From positions 1 through 37,673 of the forward strand of contig DAHXLX010000007.1 in NCBI GenBank assembly GCA_027365775.1: DNA of 37,673 nucleotides, in the 5' to 3' direction. Source of the DNA: Candidatus Saccharimonadota bacterium (GTDB lineage: Bacteria; Patescibacteriota; Saccharimonadia; Saccharimonadales; UBA4665). The translations under genes were made by a program, and so were the position numbers. The notes under the pieces were generated by a model. The model saw nothing but the letters and a program-made list of their open reading frames with translations. It had not been told where the DNA came from and did no database searches. Numbering within the stretch: position 1 is the first letter of the stretch; each line of letters opens with the position of its first letter. Shown here in pieces: positions 23,901 to 31,967 of this stretch.

Positions 23901-24964
23901 TGTTAAGATCTAATAAAATTATTCATTCAGCAGAAGGCATAGTGTCGATTATAGTAACGATGGTTATGATAATAGTCATAACTCTCGTTGTTATATCGTT
24001 TTCAGTCTTAGCCAATAACGAGGATCAGCGAGCGGCTTTTAGGCAGCTCAGTCTAGAAGCATATTACGCCGCCAATAGCGGCTTAAATAATACTGTATCT
24101 ATAGTCGAAACCGACATTAAAGCTAGTCAGCCGATCGTCAATCAGCATAGATGCAGCACCACGGTTTATAATCAGTACGATACTTTGTCTTCATCGTCTC
24201 AGGACGTAGTTTATACATGTGTTAATGTTGACAATACTCCAACTTATGCACAACAATCGATAGCCCAAGGTAGTTATTGGGCGTTTCCTGTCGAAATTAA
24301 TCCAAACGCTACTGCTGCCTTCCAGTCAATCGATTTCACCTGGACTGGTAGCGCTACTTTGGGCTCAGCTAGTTGGTCATGTCCAAGTACCGGTTATTTT
24401 TATCCATACAGTCAATGGAATGGAAGCTGTCCGCCATCGGCAATCCAGATAGATTTAATCGATGGTAGTAATGACACAAGCCTAGCATATGACCAAAAGC
24501 ACTACTATACAATTTTTGTTACCCCGAATCAAAGCGCAAACCAGATTCATAACATAAACACGACTTCACCCGGTGTTTATGGCTTATCGGTGCCATGCCA
24601 ATCTAACGGTAGCTTACCAAATTTGACATATAGCTGTGAGCTAAAACTTAAAGTGCATCCTAGCGGATTGTATTACGTAAGGGTGATGCCGATTTACGGC
24701 AACATTAATTTGAATGTTAGTGCCATAGCAGGCGGCCAACCGCAGCCACTTTATAATATCCAAGCGAATATAGACGTTACCGGTAAAGCGCAAGGGGTGC
24801 TTAAGCGTCTGGACGCGACTATACCGTTAAATAACTTGGGTGGCGTGCCCTTTGCTTTGCAATCAAACCAAAGTATATGCAAACAAATTTATGGGGTGCC
24901 GGCTGGTTCTTCTTATACTCCATATTACCAGGCTGAAACAGGGTGTCATTATTCATGGTTATAA
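23900..24964 (+). CDS. PilX/PulK-like pilin, cassette 1 gene D
   Basis: The product is 354 aa. HSAEG^IVSIIVTMVMIIVITL gives a Gly-ended leader and a long hydrophobic helix, without Glu +5, the PilX/GspK pattern in which the tip subunit lacks it. Then LSLEAYYAANSGLNNTVS, the A-Y-Y-A-A-x-S-G motif of PilX N-terminal domains. The C-terminal part ends with a strand block IDVTGKAQGVLKRLDATIPL, matched in the 27391 protein. Probably the tip-most minor pilin of its complex. Confidence 0.85.
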   Translation: MLRSNKIIHSAEGIVSIIVTMVMIIVITLVVISFSVLANNEDQRAAFRQLSLEAYYAANSGLNNTVSIVETDIKASQPIVNQHRCSTTVYNQYDTLSSSSQDVVYTCVNVDNTPTYAQQSIAQGSYWAFPVEINPNATAAFQSIDFTWTGSATLGSASWSCPSTGYFYPYSQWNGSCPPSAIQIDLIDGSNDTSLAYDQKHYYTIFVTPNQSANQIHNINTTSPGVYGLSVPCQSNGSLPNLTYSCELKLKVHPSGLYYVRVMPIYGNINLNVSAIAGGQPQPLYNIQANIDVTGKAQGVLKRLDATIPLNNLGGVPFALQSNQSICKQIYGVPAGSSYTPYYQAETGCHYSWL

Positions 24965-25002
24965 GATTGTTATCATCTTCTGGTTTGCATCAACATAACA
25001 AC

Positions 25003-25016
25003 GCTTATGGTATAAT
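25003..25016 (+). promoter_or_regulatory. Promoter of minor-pilin cassette 2
   Basis: GCTTATG-G-TATAAT (hexamer 25011-25016), preceded by AAC. The predicted start is 25023, exactly the A of the ATG, so a leaderless transcript is expected. Confidence 0.75.
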
Positions 25017-25022
25017 TTGCAT

Positions 25023-25952
25023 ATGAAAGCTGGCAATATCTCTCGTGCTGGCTCAAGCGGTTTTACAATCGTAGAGATAATGATATTTTTAGCGGTGAGC
25101 GGGTTATTATTTACTATGGCATTACTCCAAATGCAAGGCAATCAAGAAAAAACTGAATTCAGTATCGGTCTCGGTACTATAACCACTGAATTGCAGTCAG
25201 ATATTAGCGATGTTGCAACCGGAAACTACAAAATTCCAGATCCCAGCATGAATTGTACCGAATCTCCTTCCGGCGGCCGTGCATATTTAAAACCAAGTGG
25301 TGGTCCCGGACTAGGAGCTAACCCGGTATGCATCATAATCGGTGAAGCAATAACATTCATTCCACCAACCTCTAGCAATAATAACTATCAGTACAGTGTT
25401 CTACCGATCATCGGCTACAATTACAAATATGGCTATGAAACAAGCGCTACCAATCCAGATTTGCAGGTATCGACAAATCTTGAACAATCGGAACCGGTAA
25501 CTGCTCCTTGGCTAGCTACATTTACGCAGTTGCCATACGGTATTTCAGTTGCTTCTATGAAATACAAAGTTCGTTCTGGCACTAAGCCATTCAAGGTTTT
25601 GGGTGTTTTGACTGACTATAACGGTTACATCAGTCATACCGATCTATTGAAGTCAAATTCCCAGTACGTAAGGCTTGCACCGATAGTCGGATCTCAAACT
25701 ACACCACCATCTGTAGCCAACACTGTTTCTCTAGTCAATGGTTTAACAGATTCTTGCGCCAAGCTTAATTATACTTGTCAAGCAGGATTACCACCGACAG
25801 ATCTTGCGCCAATCGATCCGTCTGGAGGCGTTTTAATTTGTTTGAATAGCGGGACGACCAATGAGTCCGCATTGATCAATATCGGCGGCAATAACAGCGG
25901 TAGTCTAATTGCGACTACTAGATATAGCAGTAAAGGATGCTCCGGTGCATAG
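25023..25952 (+). CDS. Minor pilin, cassette 2 gene A
   Basis: The product is 309 aa, started at ATG 25023 (a TTG two codons upstream lies inside the promoter). SRAGSSG^FTIVEIMIFLAVSGL is the leader and helix. It is a paralogue of the 21796 protein: same helix, same SDISDV block, same NSGTTNES near the C-terminus and terminal Cys. It overlaps the GTG of gene B by 8 bp. Confidence 0.88.
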   Translation: MKAGNISRAGSSGFTIVEIMIFLAVSGLLFTMALLQMQGNQEKTEFSIGLGTITTELQSDISDVATGNYKIPDPSMNCTESPSGGRAYLKPSGGPGLGANPVCIIIGEAITFIPPTSSNNNYQYSVLPIIGYNYKYGYETSATNPDLQVSTNLEQSEPVTAPWLATFTQLPYGISVASMKYKVRSGTKPFKVLGVLTDYNGYISHTDLLKSNSQYVRLAPIVGSQTTPPSVANTVSLVNGLTDSCAKLNYTCQAGLPPTDLAPIDPSGGVLICLNSGTTNESALINIGGNNSGSLIATTRYSSKGCSGA

Positions 25953-26442
25953 ACCGAAGTTTGAGTCTGGCGACACTATAGTAGAGGTGTTGCTGTCTAT
26001 GGCGGTCCTGGCATTAATTATGGTCGGTGCCTATGTCACCGTTAACCGGTCTATTCTATCCGAGCGCGATGCCCAAGAACACACGGAGGCGTTAACGATT
26101 GCCCAAACGCAAGTAGAAGATCTTTACCGCTATGGCAATCATTCGATAAAATCTAACGGCTGTTTTGATAAAAACTTAACACCTGAACCGTCAACCAATT
26201 GTTATGTAGCCAATGACAATATATCGGCCGGCCCCACTTCAAAGTCGTCTTCTAACCCGGTTCCGGCTTATTATTACGCCGTAACAATTAGCAATACAAG
26301 TACAAGTCATTTAATTGTTGGTCGCCCAGGTTCTGCAACATACCTAGACGTAAAAACATATACTATAACCGTAAGCTGGCCGTCTTTATTTGGAGGGAAT
26401 AACCAGGTCATGCTTTATTATCAGCCGCCCAGCTTGTCTTAA
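25945..26442 (+). CDS. Minor pilin, cassette 2 gene B (GDTIVE type)
   Basis: The product is 165 aa with a GTG start at 25945, chosen because AAGGA lies seven bases upstream and it gives a 9-residue leader (HRPKFESG^DTIVEVLLSMAV). A TTG at 25909 would add 12 residues. Asp at +1 and Glu at +5 as in its paralogue at 22656. The C-terminus has the shared SWPSLFGG and YYQPPS. Confidence 0.86.
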   Translation: MHRPKFESGDTIVEVLLSMAVLALIMVGAYVTVNRSILSERDAQEHTEALTIAQTQVEDLYRYGNHSIKSNGCFDKNLTPEPSTNCYVANDNISAGPTSKSSSNPVPAYYYAVTISNTSTSHLIVGRPGSATYLDVKTYTITVSWPSLFGGNNQVMLYYQPPSLS

Positions 26443-26490
26443 GTTAACCCTTAACTGATTAAATTAAATTAAAGTGTTACAATATTATAA

Positions 26491-26507
26491 AACGCTTATG
26501 AATGAAT
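26491..26507 (+). promoter_or_regulatory. AACGCTTATG element before cassette 2 gene C
   Basis: AACGCTTATG (26491-26500) is followed by ATGAAT at the -10 position, a poor hexamer. The predicted start at 26514 is one base before the in-frame ATG at 26515. A second candidate -10, TATAAA (26590-26595), sits the same way before the ATG at 26605. Confidence 0.4.
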
Positions 26508-26604
26508 AGTCAGTATGATTAATTTCCAAACAATAAAAACCGGAACAGTGTGCAGGGTTAAAAATAAGCAAATTGTTGATAGAACAAACTATAAAAACCG
26601 TATT

Positions 26605-27375
26605 ATGGCAGACAAAAAAGATAGTCATGCAAGTGGTTTTACGATCATTGAACTATTAATTGCATCCGCGATTTTTACGGTTGTCATGCTGATTGTGACG
26701 GTTGCGGTTATATTTGTCAGTCAGACATACATTCGGGGAGAGATTAGTTCTCAAGTTCAAGACACGGCACGAAATATTCTTACAGCTATAGCCAACAATA
26801 TTGAATTTACGGTTTCAAGTCCAACGGTTATCCAACTAACCAGTGATCTGCCTAACGAGCCGTATACCAACACAGATGAATTTTATTTTTGTATCGGAAG
26901 CAATGTCTATACATATACCCTGGACAGGGAATTGTTGCCGAATTCAACATCATTATCTGGCGAATATAGCAATTATGCTTTGGTTGAATCAAACGAAAGC
27001 GGTGGCAGCTGCATTCCTTCTACGGCCATTGGCGGCCCTCAACAGGGCCGTGAGTTATTATCAGCCCATGAACGACTTGGACAGTTGGCAGTTCAACGAT
27101 TATCAACAGCAACTTATTCAATTAGTGTAACCGTAGCTTATGGTGACAATTATGTACTAAACGATAACTCGGGTGGATCATCGACTAGTTTGCCGCAAAG
27201 TTTGAATAACTCATGCAGCTTAGTAGCATGGAATAAAGCACCTTATGCTTATGACAATTATAATAATCCGCAATGTTCTAATCACCACTATCATTGCGTA
27301 AATCAACTGTTTGGCAATACGTTCTGTGCCATTTCCGCTTTGACAACAACCGTAACCTCACGTATAAACAATTAA
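26605..27375 (+). CDS. Minor pilin, cassette 2 gene C
   Basis: The product is 256 aa from ATG 26605; the frame is open to an ATG at 26515, which would give a 43-residue leader instead of 13. Leader DKKDSHASG^FTIIELLIASAIFTVVM: +1 Phe, +5 Glu. It is a paralogue of the 23217 protein (same helix, then VSQTYIRGEISSQVQDTARN and a Cys-rich C-terminal half ending FCAISALTTT). PilW/PulJ-like. Both starts are preceded by a plausible leaderless promoter, so the choice is not settled. Confidence 0.83.
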   Translation: MADKKDSHASGFTIIELLIASAIFTVVMLIVTVAVIFVSQTYIRGEISSQVQDTARNILTAIANNIEFTVSSPTVIQLTSDLPNEPYTNTDEFYFCIGSNVYTYTLDRELLPNSTSLSGEYSNYALVESNESGGSCIPSTAIGGPQQGRELLSAHERLGQLAVQRLSTATYSISVTVAYGDNYVLNDNSGGSSTSLPQSLNNSCSLVAWNKAPYAYDNYNNPQCSNHHYHCVNQLFGNTFCAISALTTTVTSRINN

Positions 27376-27390
27376 AGGATAAGCGTTTAT

Positions 27391-28560
27391 ATGTATAATC
27401 TAGCACATAATTTTAACAGCGAAGAATCTGGTTATGCAGCCTTCGCCGTTACTCTTCTGATCATGATAATAATGAGTTTGATTACGCTGGGGTTTGCTAA
27501 TAATGCCAGATCTGAACAGGCCACGGCTTTAAACAATCAACTTAGCGAAGCGGCCTATTATGCTGCCGAAAGTGGTATAAATACGGCGTATAGTCTGATA
27601 ACAGCTACGCTGCAGCAAACTGGCCCTAGTAGTGGTAGTTTCACGAATATTATCCCTCAGACCAAACACTGTACTAAGGACAATAGTGGTAATAATTCAT
27701 ATATCCAAACACCTTCAAATAAGCTAAGTTCGAACACCATCTACTCGTGTCTGCTCGTCAATCCAAGTCCGTTGGATTTAGAATATATGCCCATCCTGCA
27801 AGGTACGGGCGAAACAATACCTGTTCAAAGTACGCCTCCTAGCATGCCTGCCACACGTCCACCGAAAATAGATCATGTAACTATCAATTGGGAAGATGCT
27901 AATCCGGTCAACATTAACTTTACACAGTGTCCAAGCGTGGGCCAGTTTCCGCCGGCAAGTTCGGTCTCACCGCCAGCGACAAATTTTAGTCCCTATTGTG
28001 CAGCGCCGGTTCTACAGGTGGACATTGTTCCAATTTCCAGCCTAGCTTTTAAAGATCCGACAACCCTCCTAAATTATACAAGAACTATATATCTTGAACC
28101 TTGTGATCATACTTCTTGTAGTGGTACCATTGACCATATTGTTAACGGAAAAGTATACGGTGCTAGTTGTTCTAAGACTGTTCCATCCGGTTATCAATTT
28201 AGATGTGTCGCGAACATTACCATGCAGTTGTCGTCTTCTAGTACTTTGACGGGTAGTTGGTCATCCAGCGGTCGTTATTATTTCCATATCGTACCTTTTT
28301 ACAGAAATGCCAACTTGAGACTTAACGCTTATTCTAGCGGTACGCCTGTTGGCTTATACGGTGCTCAAGCTGTAATTGATGCTACCGGTAATGCTGACGG
28401 CGTATTAAAACGGCTAGAAGAGAGAATATGCATTAACACGGTCTGTGATAACCAGGCCCCATATAATGCCATACAATCTGATGCAAATATATGCAAGTAC
28501 TTTAAGGCACGACCAGCCGTGATCGACCCAATCGATAGCATTAGTTGTCCTGTCGGGTGA
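27391..28560 (+). CDS. PilX/PulK-like pilin, cassette 2 gene D
   Basis: The product is 389 aa. Leader NSEESG^YAAFAVTLLIMIIMSLIT has no Glu at +5, followed by LSEAAYYAAESGINTAYSLI, the PilX motif. The C-terminal block IDATGNADGVLKRLEERICI matches its paralogue at 23900. An AAAGGATAAG ribosome-binding region precedes the ATG. It is the last gene of the pilus region and converges with the recombinase. Confidence 0.85.
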   Translation: MYNLAHNFNSEESGYAAFAVTLLIMIIMSLITLGFANNARSEQATALNNQLSEAAYYAAESGINTAYSLITATLQQTGPSSGSFTNIIPQTKHCTKDNSGNNSYIQTPSNKLSSNTIYSCLLVNPSPLDLEYMPILQGTGETIPVQSTPPSMPATRPPKIDHVTINWEDANPVNINFTQCPSVGQFPPASSVSPPATNFSPYCAAPVLQVDIVPISSLAFKDPTTLLNYTRTIYLEPCDHTSCSGTIDHIVNGKVYGASCSKTVPSGYQFRCVANITMQLSSSSTLTGSWSSSGRYYFHIVPFYRNANLRLNAYSSGTPVGLYGAQAVIDATGNADGVLKRLEERICINTVCDNQAPYNAIQSDANICKYFKARPAVIDPIDSISCPVG

Positions 28561-28586
28561 TTTAATATGCAATATTTAGTATAAGC

Positions 28587-29498
28587 TTAGTGCTTGTCAT
28601 GAAATTTTTGATGTATAGCCCGCAAATGAGGATCGGTGACATGAGTATATATTTGGGTAGTGGCAATATTGCTATGGCCAAGCATGGCTTGGACGCTCCG
28701 TAAGTCGGCTCCATTCATTAATAAATCGGTTGCGAATGAGTGCCGCATGGTATGAGGGCTGACATGTTTGGTTATGCCGGCCAATTTAGCATACTTTTCA
28801 ACCAATCTTTGGATACTTCTCACACTCAGCCGGTGGTAGTTACCGCTTAAATCAACTGATTTCGTACCGCCATAACGGATAAACAGAGGCTTGCTATTGT
28901 CTTGTCGTATTTCCAAATATCGCTCAATCCATTTAGCGGCCGAATCACTCACAAATACCGGACGATCTTTTTGACCCTTACCTCGTACCAGAAATTCCCT
29001 TCGTTTGAGATTAATACTGTCGCGATCCAATTTTGCTAGCTCGCTTACTCTTAGGCCAGTGCTAAAGAGAAGTTCTAATATCGCACGGTCGCGAACACCG
29101 TTAACTTTCGTCGTGTCCGGCTGAGCGAACAATCTAGCCAACTCATCTTCGTTTAAGAATGTTACCTGTTTGCGAAAAGACCGCGCTAATTCGATCTTTT
29201 CGGCGGACAGGGCATTGATATTGCGTTTGGCACAAAATTTTAGAAAACTTCTTAAGGCAATAAGATGATAATTTAATGTGGCCTTGTCTAGCTCGTCATT
29301 GGTATTAGTGCCTAGTCGATTCAACCATAAACGCCACTTGCGGACAGTCTCATTGTCTATATCTTCCACCTTGATATCACCGGCGAAGTCGATCAACCGC
29401 GTGAGATAATGATCGTAATTGGCAATTGTTTTCTGCGAACGGTTTTGTTCGATTTCCAGGTATTCAAGAAAATCGGTTTTAGCTTTAGCGAAGTACAT
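28587..29498 (-). CDS. Tyrosine recombinase, XerC/XerD-type
   Basis: The product is 303 aa, the usual Xer length. The N-terminal core-binding domain (1-90) has KTDFLEYLEIEQNRSQKTIA. Catalytic domain: Arg150 in STGLRVSEL, Lys in RGKGQKD (about 174), His249 and Arg252 in SPHTMRHSFATDLL, His275 in LGHSNIATT and the nucleophile Tyr284 in QIYTHVT. All six catalytic residues are present. It is probably the housekeeping dimer-resolution recombinase, since single-Xer systems occur in reduced genomes, but a mobile-element integrase cannot be excluded. The promoter predicts a leaderless mRNA. Confidence 0.93.
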   Translation of the reverse strand: MYFAKAKTDFLEYLEIEQNRSQKTIANYDHYLTRLIDFAGDIKVEDIDNETVRKWRLWLNRLGTNTNDELDKATLNYHLIALRSFLKFCAKRNINALSAEKIELARSFRKQVTFLNEDELARLFAQPDTTKVNGVRDRAILELLFSTGLRVSELAKLDRDSINLKRREFLVRGKGQKDRPVFVSDSAAKWIERYLEIRQDNSKPLFIRYGGTKSVDLSGNYHRLSVRSIQRLVEKYAKLAGITKHVSPHTMRHSFATDLLMNGADLRSVQAMLGHSNIATTQIYTHVTDPHLRAIHQKFHDKH

Positions 29499-29504
29499 AT
29501 CAAT

Positions 29505-29532
29505 ATTTTACGATGCAGTGCATAATTCACAA
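29505..29532 (-). promoter_or_regulatory. Promoter of the recombinase gene, leaderless layout
   Basis: On the minus strand a -35 box TTGTGA (29527-29532), a 16-nt spacer and a -10 box TAAAAT (29505-29510). Six bases separate the -10 box from the ATG, so the start point falls on the A. Confidence 0.55.
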
Positions 29533-29591
29533 GCTATGGAGTTGTATAATCATCTGTTACAATTGAGACATAATAAGCAAGGAATAAATAA

Positions 29592-30095
29592 GTGGAACAG
29601 ACCCTTATATTGCTAAAGCCTGATGCCTTGCAGAGGGCCATTGTCGGCGAGATTGTTACTCGCTTTGAAAGAGTTGGATTAAAAATTGTCGCCGCTAAAG
29701 TCATCAAGCCGACTCAAGAACAGTATTATCATCATTATGAAACAATCGGTAAAATGATATCTCGACGGGGACAGGAAGTCTTCGATGTTACTTTGCGCTT
29801 CATGCAAGAGGGTCCAGTATTGGCAATGGTGCTTGAGGGGATCGAAGCAGTATCATTGGTTAGGAAAATGATCGGTACAACAGAGCCAAAATCTGCCCAA
29901 CCGGGAACGATACGGGGAGATTTCTCGCATATAAGCTTTTCTTATGCTAACAAGTTCGGGATATCCATACCCAACCTAATTCATGCATCCGGTAGCGAAG
30001 AAGAGGCCAAGCAAGAAATTGCTCATTGGTTCGAGCCAAACGAAATCTTTGAATATTCAACGGTCCATGATAAATTTACCCAAGGAAAGCCATAA
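29592..30095 (+). CDS. ndk: Nucleoside diphosphate kinase
   Basis: The product is 167 aa with a GTG start, preceded by AAGGA eight bases upstream. N-terminus EQTLILLKPDALQRAIVGEI; PGTIRGDF near 104-111; catalytic His131 in NLIHASGSEEEA. It balances NTP pools by phosphotransfer through the His. Compared with typical bacterial Ndk (about 140 aa) it has an insertion of about 10 residues just before the catalytic His (HISFSYANKFGISIPN) and a longer C-terminal tail. The promoter is probably TG-T-TACAAT at 29555-29563. Confidence 0.95.
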   Translation: MEQTLILLKPDALQRAIVGEIVTRFERVGLKIVAAKVIKPTQEQYYHHYETIGKMISRRGQEVFDVTLRFMQEGPVLAMVLEGIEAVSLVRKMIGTTEPKSAQPGTIRGDFSHISFSYANKFGISIPNLIHASGSEEEAKQEIAHWFEPNEIFEYSTVHDKFTQGKP

Positions 30096-30120
30096 GCCGA
30101 ATAAGACTTGTATATAGTTT

Positions 30121-30195
30121 GCCCCTATAGTTCAATGGACAAAATAGCTCCGTCCTAAGGAGAAGCTGGAGGTTCGAATCCTTCTAGGGGCACCA
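30121..30195 (+). tRNA. tRNA-Arg (CCU)
   Basis: Cloverleaf read by eye: acceptor GCCCCTA pairs with TAGGGGC, T-arm GGAGG-TTCGAAT-CCTTC, anticodon loop GTCCTAA with anticodon CCT (30154-30156), and CCA encoded. The anticodon stem has one G-A mismatch at the 27-43 position. It decodes AGG. Confidence 0.93.
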
Positions 30196-30325
30196 AATAA
30201 CCGCTTAGTTGGGAAATTGTGCATAAGATTGAAACTGACTGCCGATTGTCAACAAGAGCTAGAATCGTGTTTAGAATATACATATAAGCGCAAAACTATG
30301 ATCGGGGGTACAATATGTACTATAT

Positions 30326-30898
30326 ATGGCCTCTCACAGTGAAGCGACCCATAAAAAATACTTCGCTGATCAATTCGATGACGAAGAAGTTTTATTTTTA
30401 TTCAGAAAACATCCGGTAGTAATGAGGAAAGGACTCATTTTGGGACTGATCGGGCCGGTGATAGGTGTTCTACCGGCCGCTATTCACCCGGACTTCGGCA
30501 TGAACGTTTTTCTACTCGGTTTTCTGGTCGGCTTAGTGCTGGGCCTGATTATTTTTTTCCCAAGTTGGATTGGCTGGCATTTCAGTGTCTTTATCGTTAC
30601 CGATCAGCGGTTCATCCAGATAAAACAGAAGGGTTTGTTTACTAGGAGCGTATCTGATTTGGCATTGCATCAAATTCAAGCCGTTAGCTCTGAAATTAAT
30701 GGCATTCAGGAAACACTGCTTGGATTTGGTACAATAACTATGCGGACTTATGTTGGAGATATTGTTATACATGATGTGCATCATCCAGCGAAGATCCAGA
30801 AAAGAATTGTCGGCGTTCTGAGGGACCTCGGCATAAGTGGTGTCAATTATCCACTATCGACAACAACAGATCATGAAGAACAAACCCAAGAAGTCTAG
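30326..30898 (+). CDS. PH-domain (bPH2/DUF304) membrane protein
   Basis: The product is 190 aa. Two hydrophobic segments (about 38-52 and 60-94, with VFLLGFLVGLVLGLIIFFPS) are followed by a bacterial PH domain: VTDQRFIQIKQKGLFTRSVS, ALHQIQAVSSEINGIQETLL and GFGTITMRTYVGDIVI. The family is of unknown function and is membrane associated. It overlaps the next gene by 26 bp. A -10 box TACAAT lies at 30309-30314, giving a leader of about 5 nt. Confidence 0.88.
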   Translation: MASHSEATHKKYFADQFDDEEVLFLFRKHPVVMRKGLILGLIGPVIGVLPAAIHPDFGMNVFLLGFLVGLVLGLIIFFPSWIGWHFSVFIVTDQRFIQIKQKGLFTRSVSDLALHQIQAVSSEINGIQETLLGFGTITMRTYVGDIVIHDVHHPAKIQKRIVGVLRDLGISGVNYPLSTTTDHEEQTQEV

Positions 30899-31967
30899 AT
30901 TACCAAAGCTAACTGAAAAGGTTAAATTGCCCCAGCTTAAGCGTCGTAAAGCGCCCGAAGAACGGATGCACGAGGCATTCGCGAATGTTCCAAAGATTAC
31001 CAATGAGACGGTTGCGGAACATAGAGAACAAGTTTTGGCCAGTGCGCGGAAGTATATCTATCCCTTGCAGCATTCGCGCAAGAAAATAGTCTATACATCA
31101 GTATCGATATTGGTTTTGGCTGTCCTGGTGTTTTTTACTTATATTGGCTTGGCACTGTACAAGTTTCAGTCAACGTCGGGATTTATTTATGGCGTCACCC
31201 AAGTATTGCCTTTGCCGATTGCAAAAGCCGGGGGCAGGTGGGTGTCATATGAAAATTACCTGTTTGAGTTAAGGCGGTATATGCATTATTACGAAACCCA
31301 ACAACAGATAAATTTTTCTACCCCTAAAAGTGAGAAGCAATTACAGACGTATAAGAAAAGAGCCATGAACGAGGTTATAACCGACGCGTACGTTAAGGAA
31401 TTGGCTCGACAGTATCATGTAACCGTAACTCAACAACAGGTCAACAACGAAATTTCGATGGTCAGGAGCCAAAATCGTTTAGGCAGTAGCCAGCAGGAGT
31501 TTGATGCCGTACTTAGTGATTTTTGGGGATGGACTGAAGCAGACTTTGCGCGAGAACTGAAGCAGCAGATGCTACAACAAGCGGTGGTGGCTAAATTAGA
31601 CACCTCTACCTACAACCGTGCCCAAAAAGTATTGGCGCTTTTAAAGAGCGGCTCAGATTTTGCGACGCTGGCCACACAATATTCTGATGATGCGTCTACC
31701 AAATCTAACGGCGGAGTGTTTCCCGGTTTAATAGCTAAAAACGATCCGAATATTGCCCCTCAAATTACTCAGGCATTGTTTACTATGAAGCCGGGACAAG
31801 TATCCGGGATTATTAATACCGGATATACGCTTGAAATTGTGAAATTGCTGCAAGTGGAGGGTAGCAAAGTACAAGCAGCACACATTTCTTTCAATTTAAG
31901 CTCGATCGCCAAATATATAGGACCATTGGAAAAAGCACACAAACCAGAATACTTTGTTAATGTTTAA
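30873..31967 (+). CDS. Parvulin-type peptidyl-prolyl isomerase (PrsA/SurA-like), membrane anchored
   Basis: The product is 364 aa from ATG 30873 (a frame start at 30837 lies deeper in the upstream gene). A very basic N-terminus (KPKKSRLPKL) is followed by one membrane segment (about 86-108, KIVYTSVSILVLAVLVFFTY), so the chaperone domain faces outside. A SurA_N-like helical domain spans about 140-235. The parvulin core follows: FATLATQYSDDASTKSNGGV, FPGL, ITQALFTMKPGQVSGIINTG and EIVKLLQ. The first-strand motif normally written A-x-H-I-L before this core is missing there; AAHISF appears after it instead. Likely folds exported proteins, and pilins and Cys-rich adhesins are candidate clients. 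Confidence 0.85.
   Translation: MKNKPKKSRLPKLTEKVKLPQLKRRKAPEERMHEAFANVPKITNETVAEHREQVLASARKYIYPLQHSRKKIVYTSVSILVLAVLVFFTYIGLALYKFQSTSGFIYGVTQVLPLPIAKAGGRWVSYENYLFELRRYMHYYETQQQINFSTPKSEKQLQTYKKRAMNEVITDAYVKELARQYHVTVTQQQVNNEISMVRSQNRLGSSQQEFDAVLSDFWGWTEADFARELKQQMLQQAVVAKLDTSTYNRAQKVLALLKSGSDFATLATQYSDDASTKSNGGVFPGLIAKNDPNIAPQITQALFTMKPGQVSGIINTGYTLEIVKLLQVEGSKVQAAHISFNLSSIAKYIGPLEKAHKPEYFVNV

Noticed and set aside
28587..29498. Phage or transposon integrase identity for the tyrosine recombinase
   Set aside because: Length, domain layout and motif spacing are those of XerC/XerD, with no neighbouring phage genes, although a mobile origin is not formally excluded.
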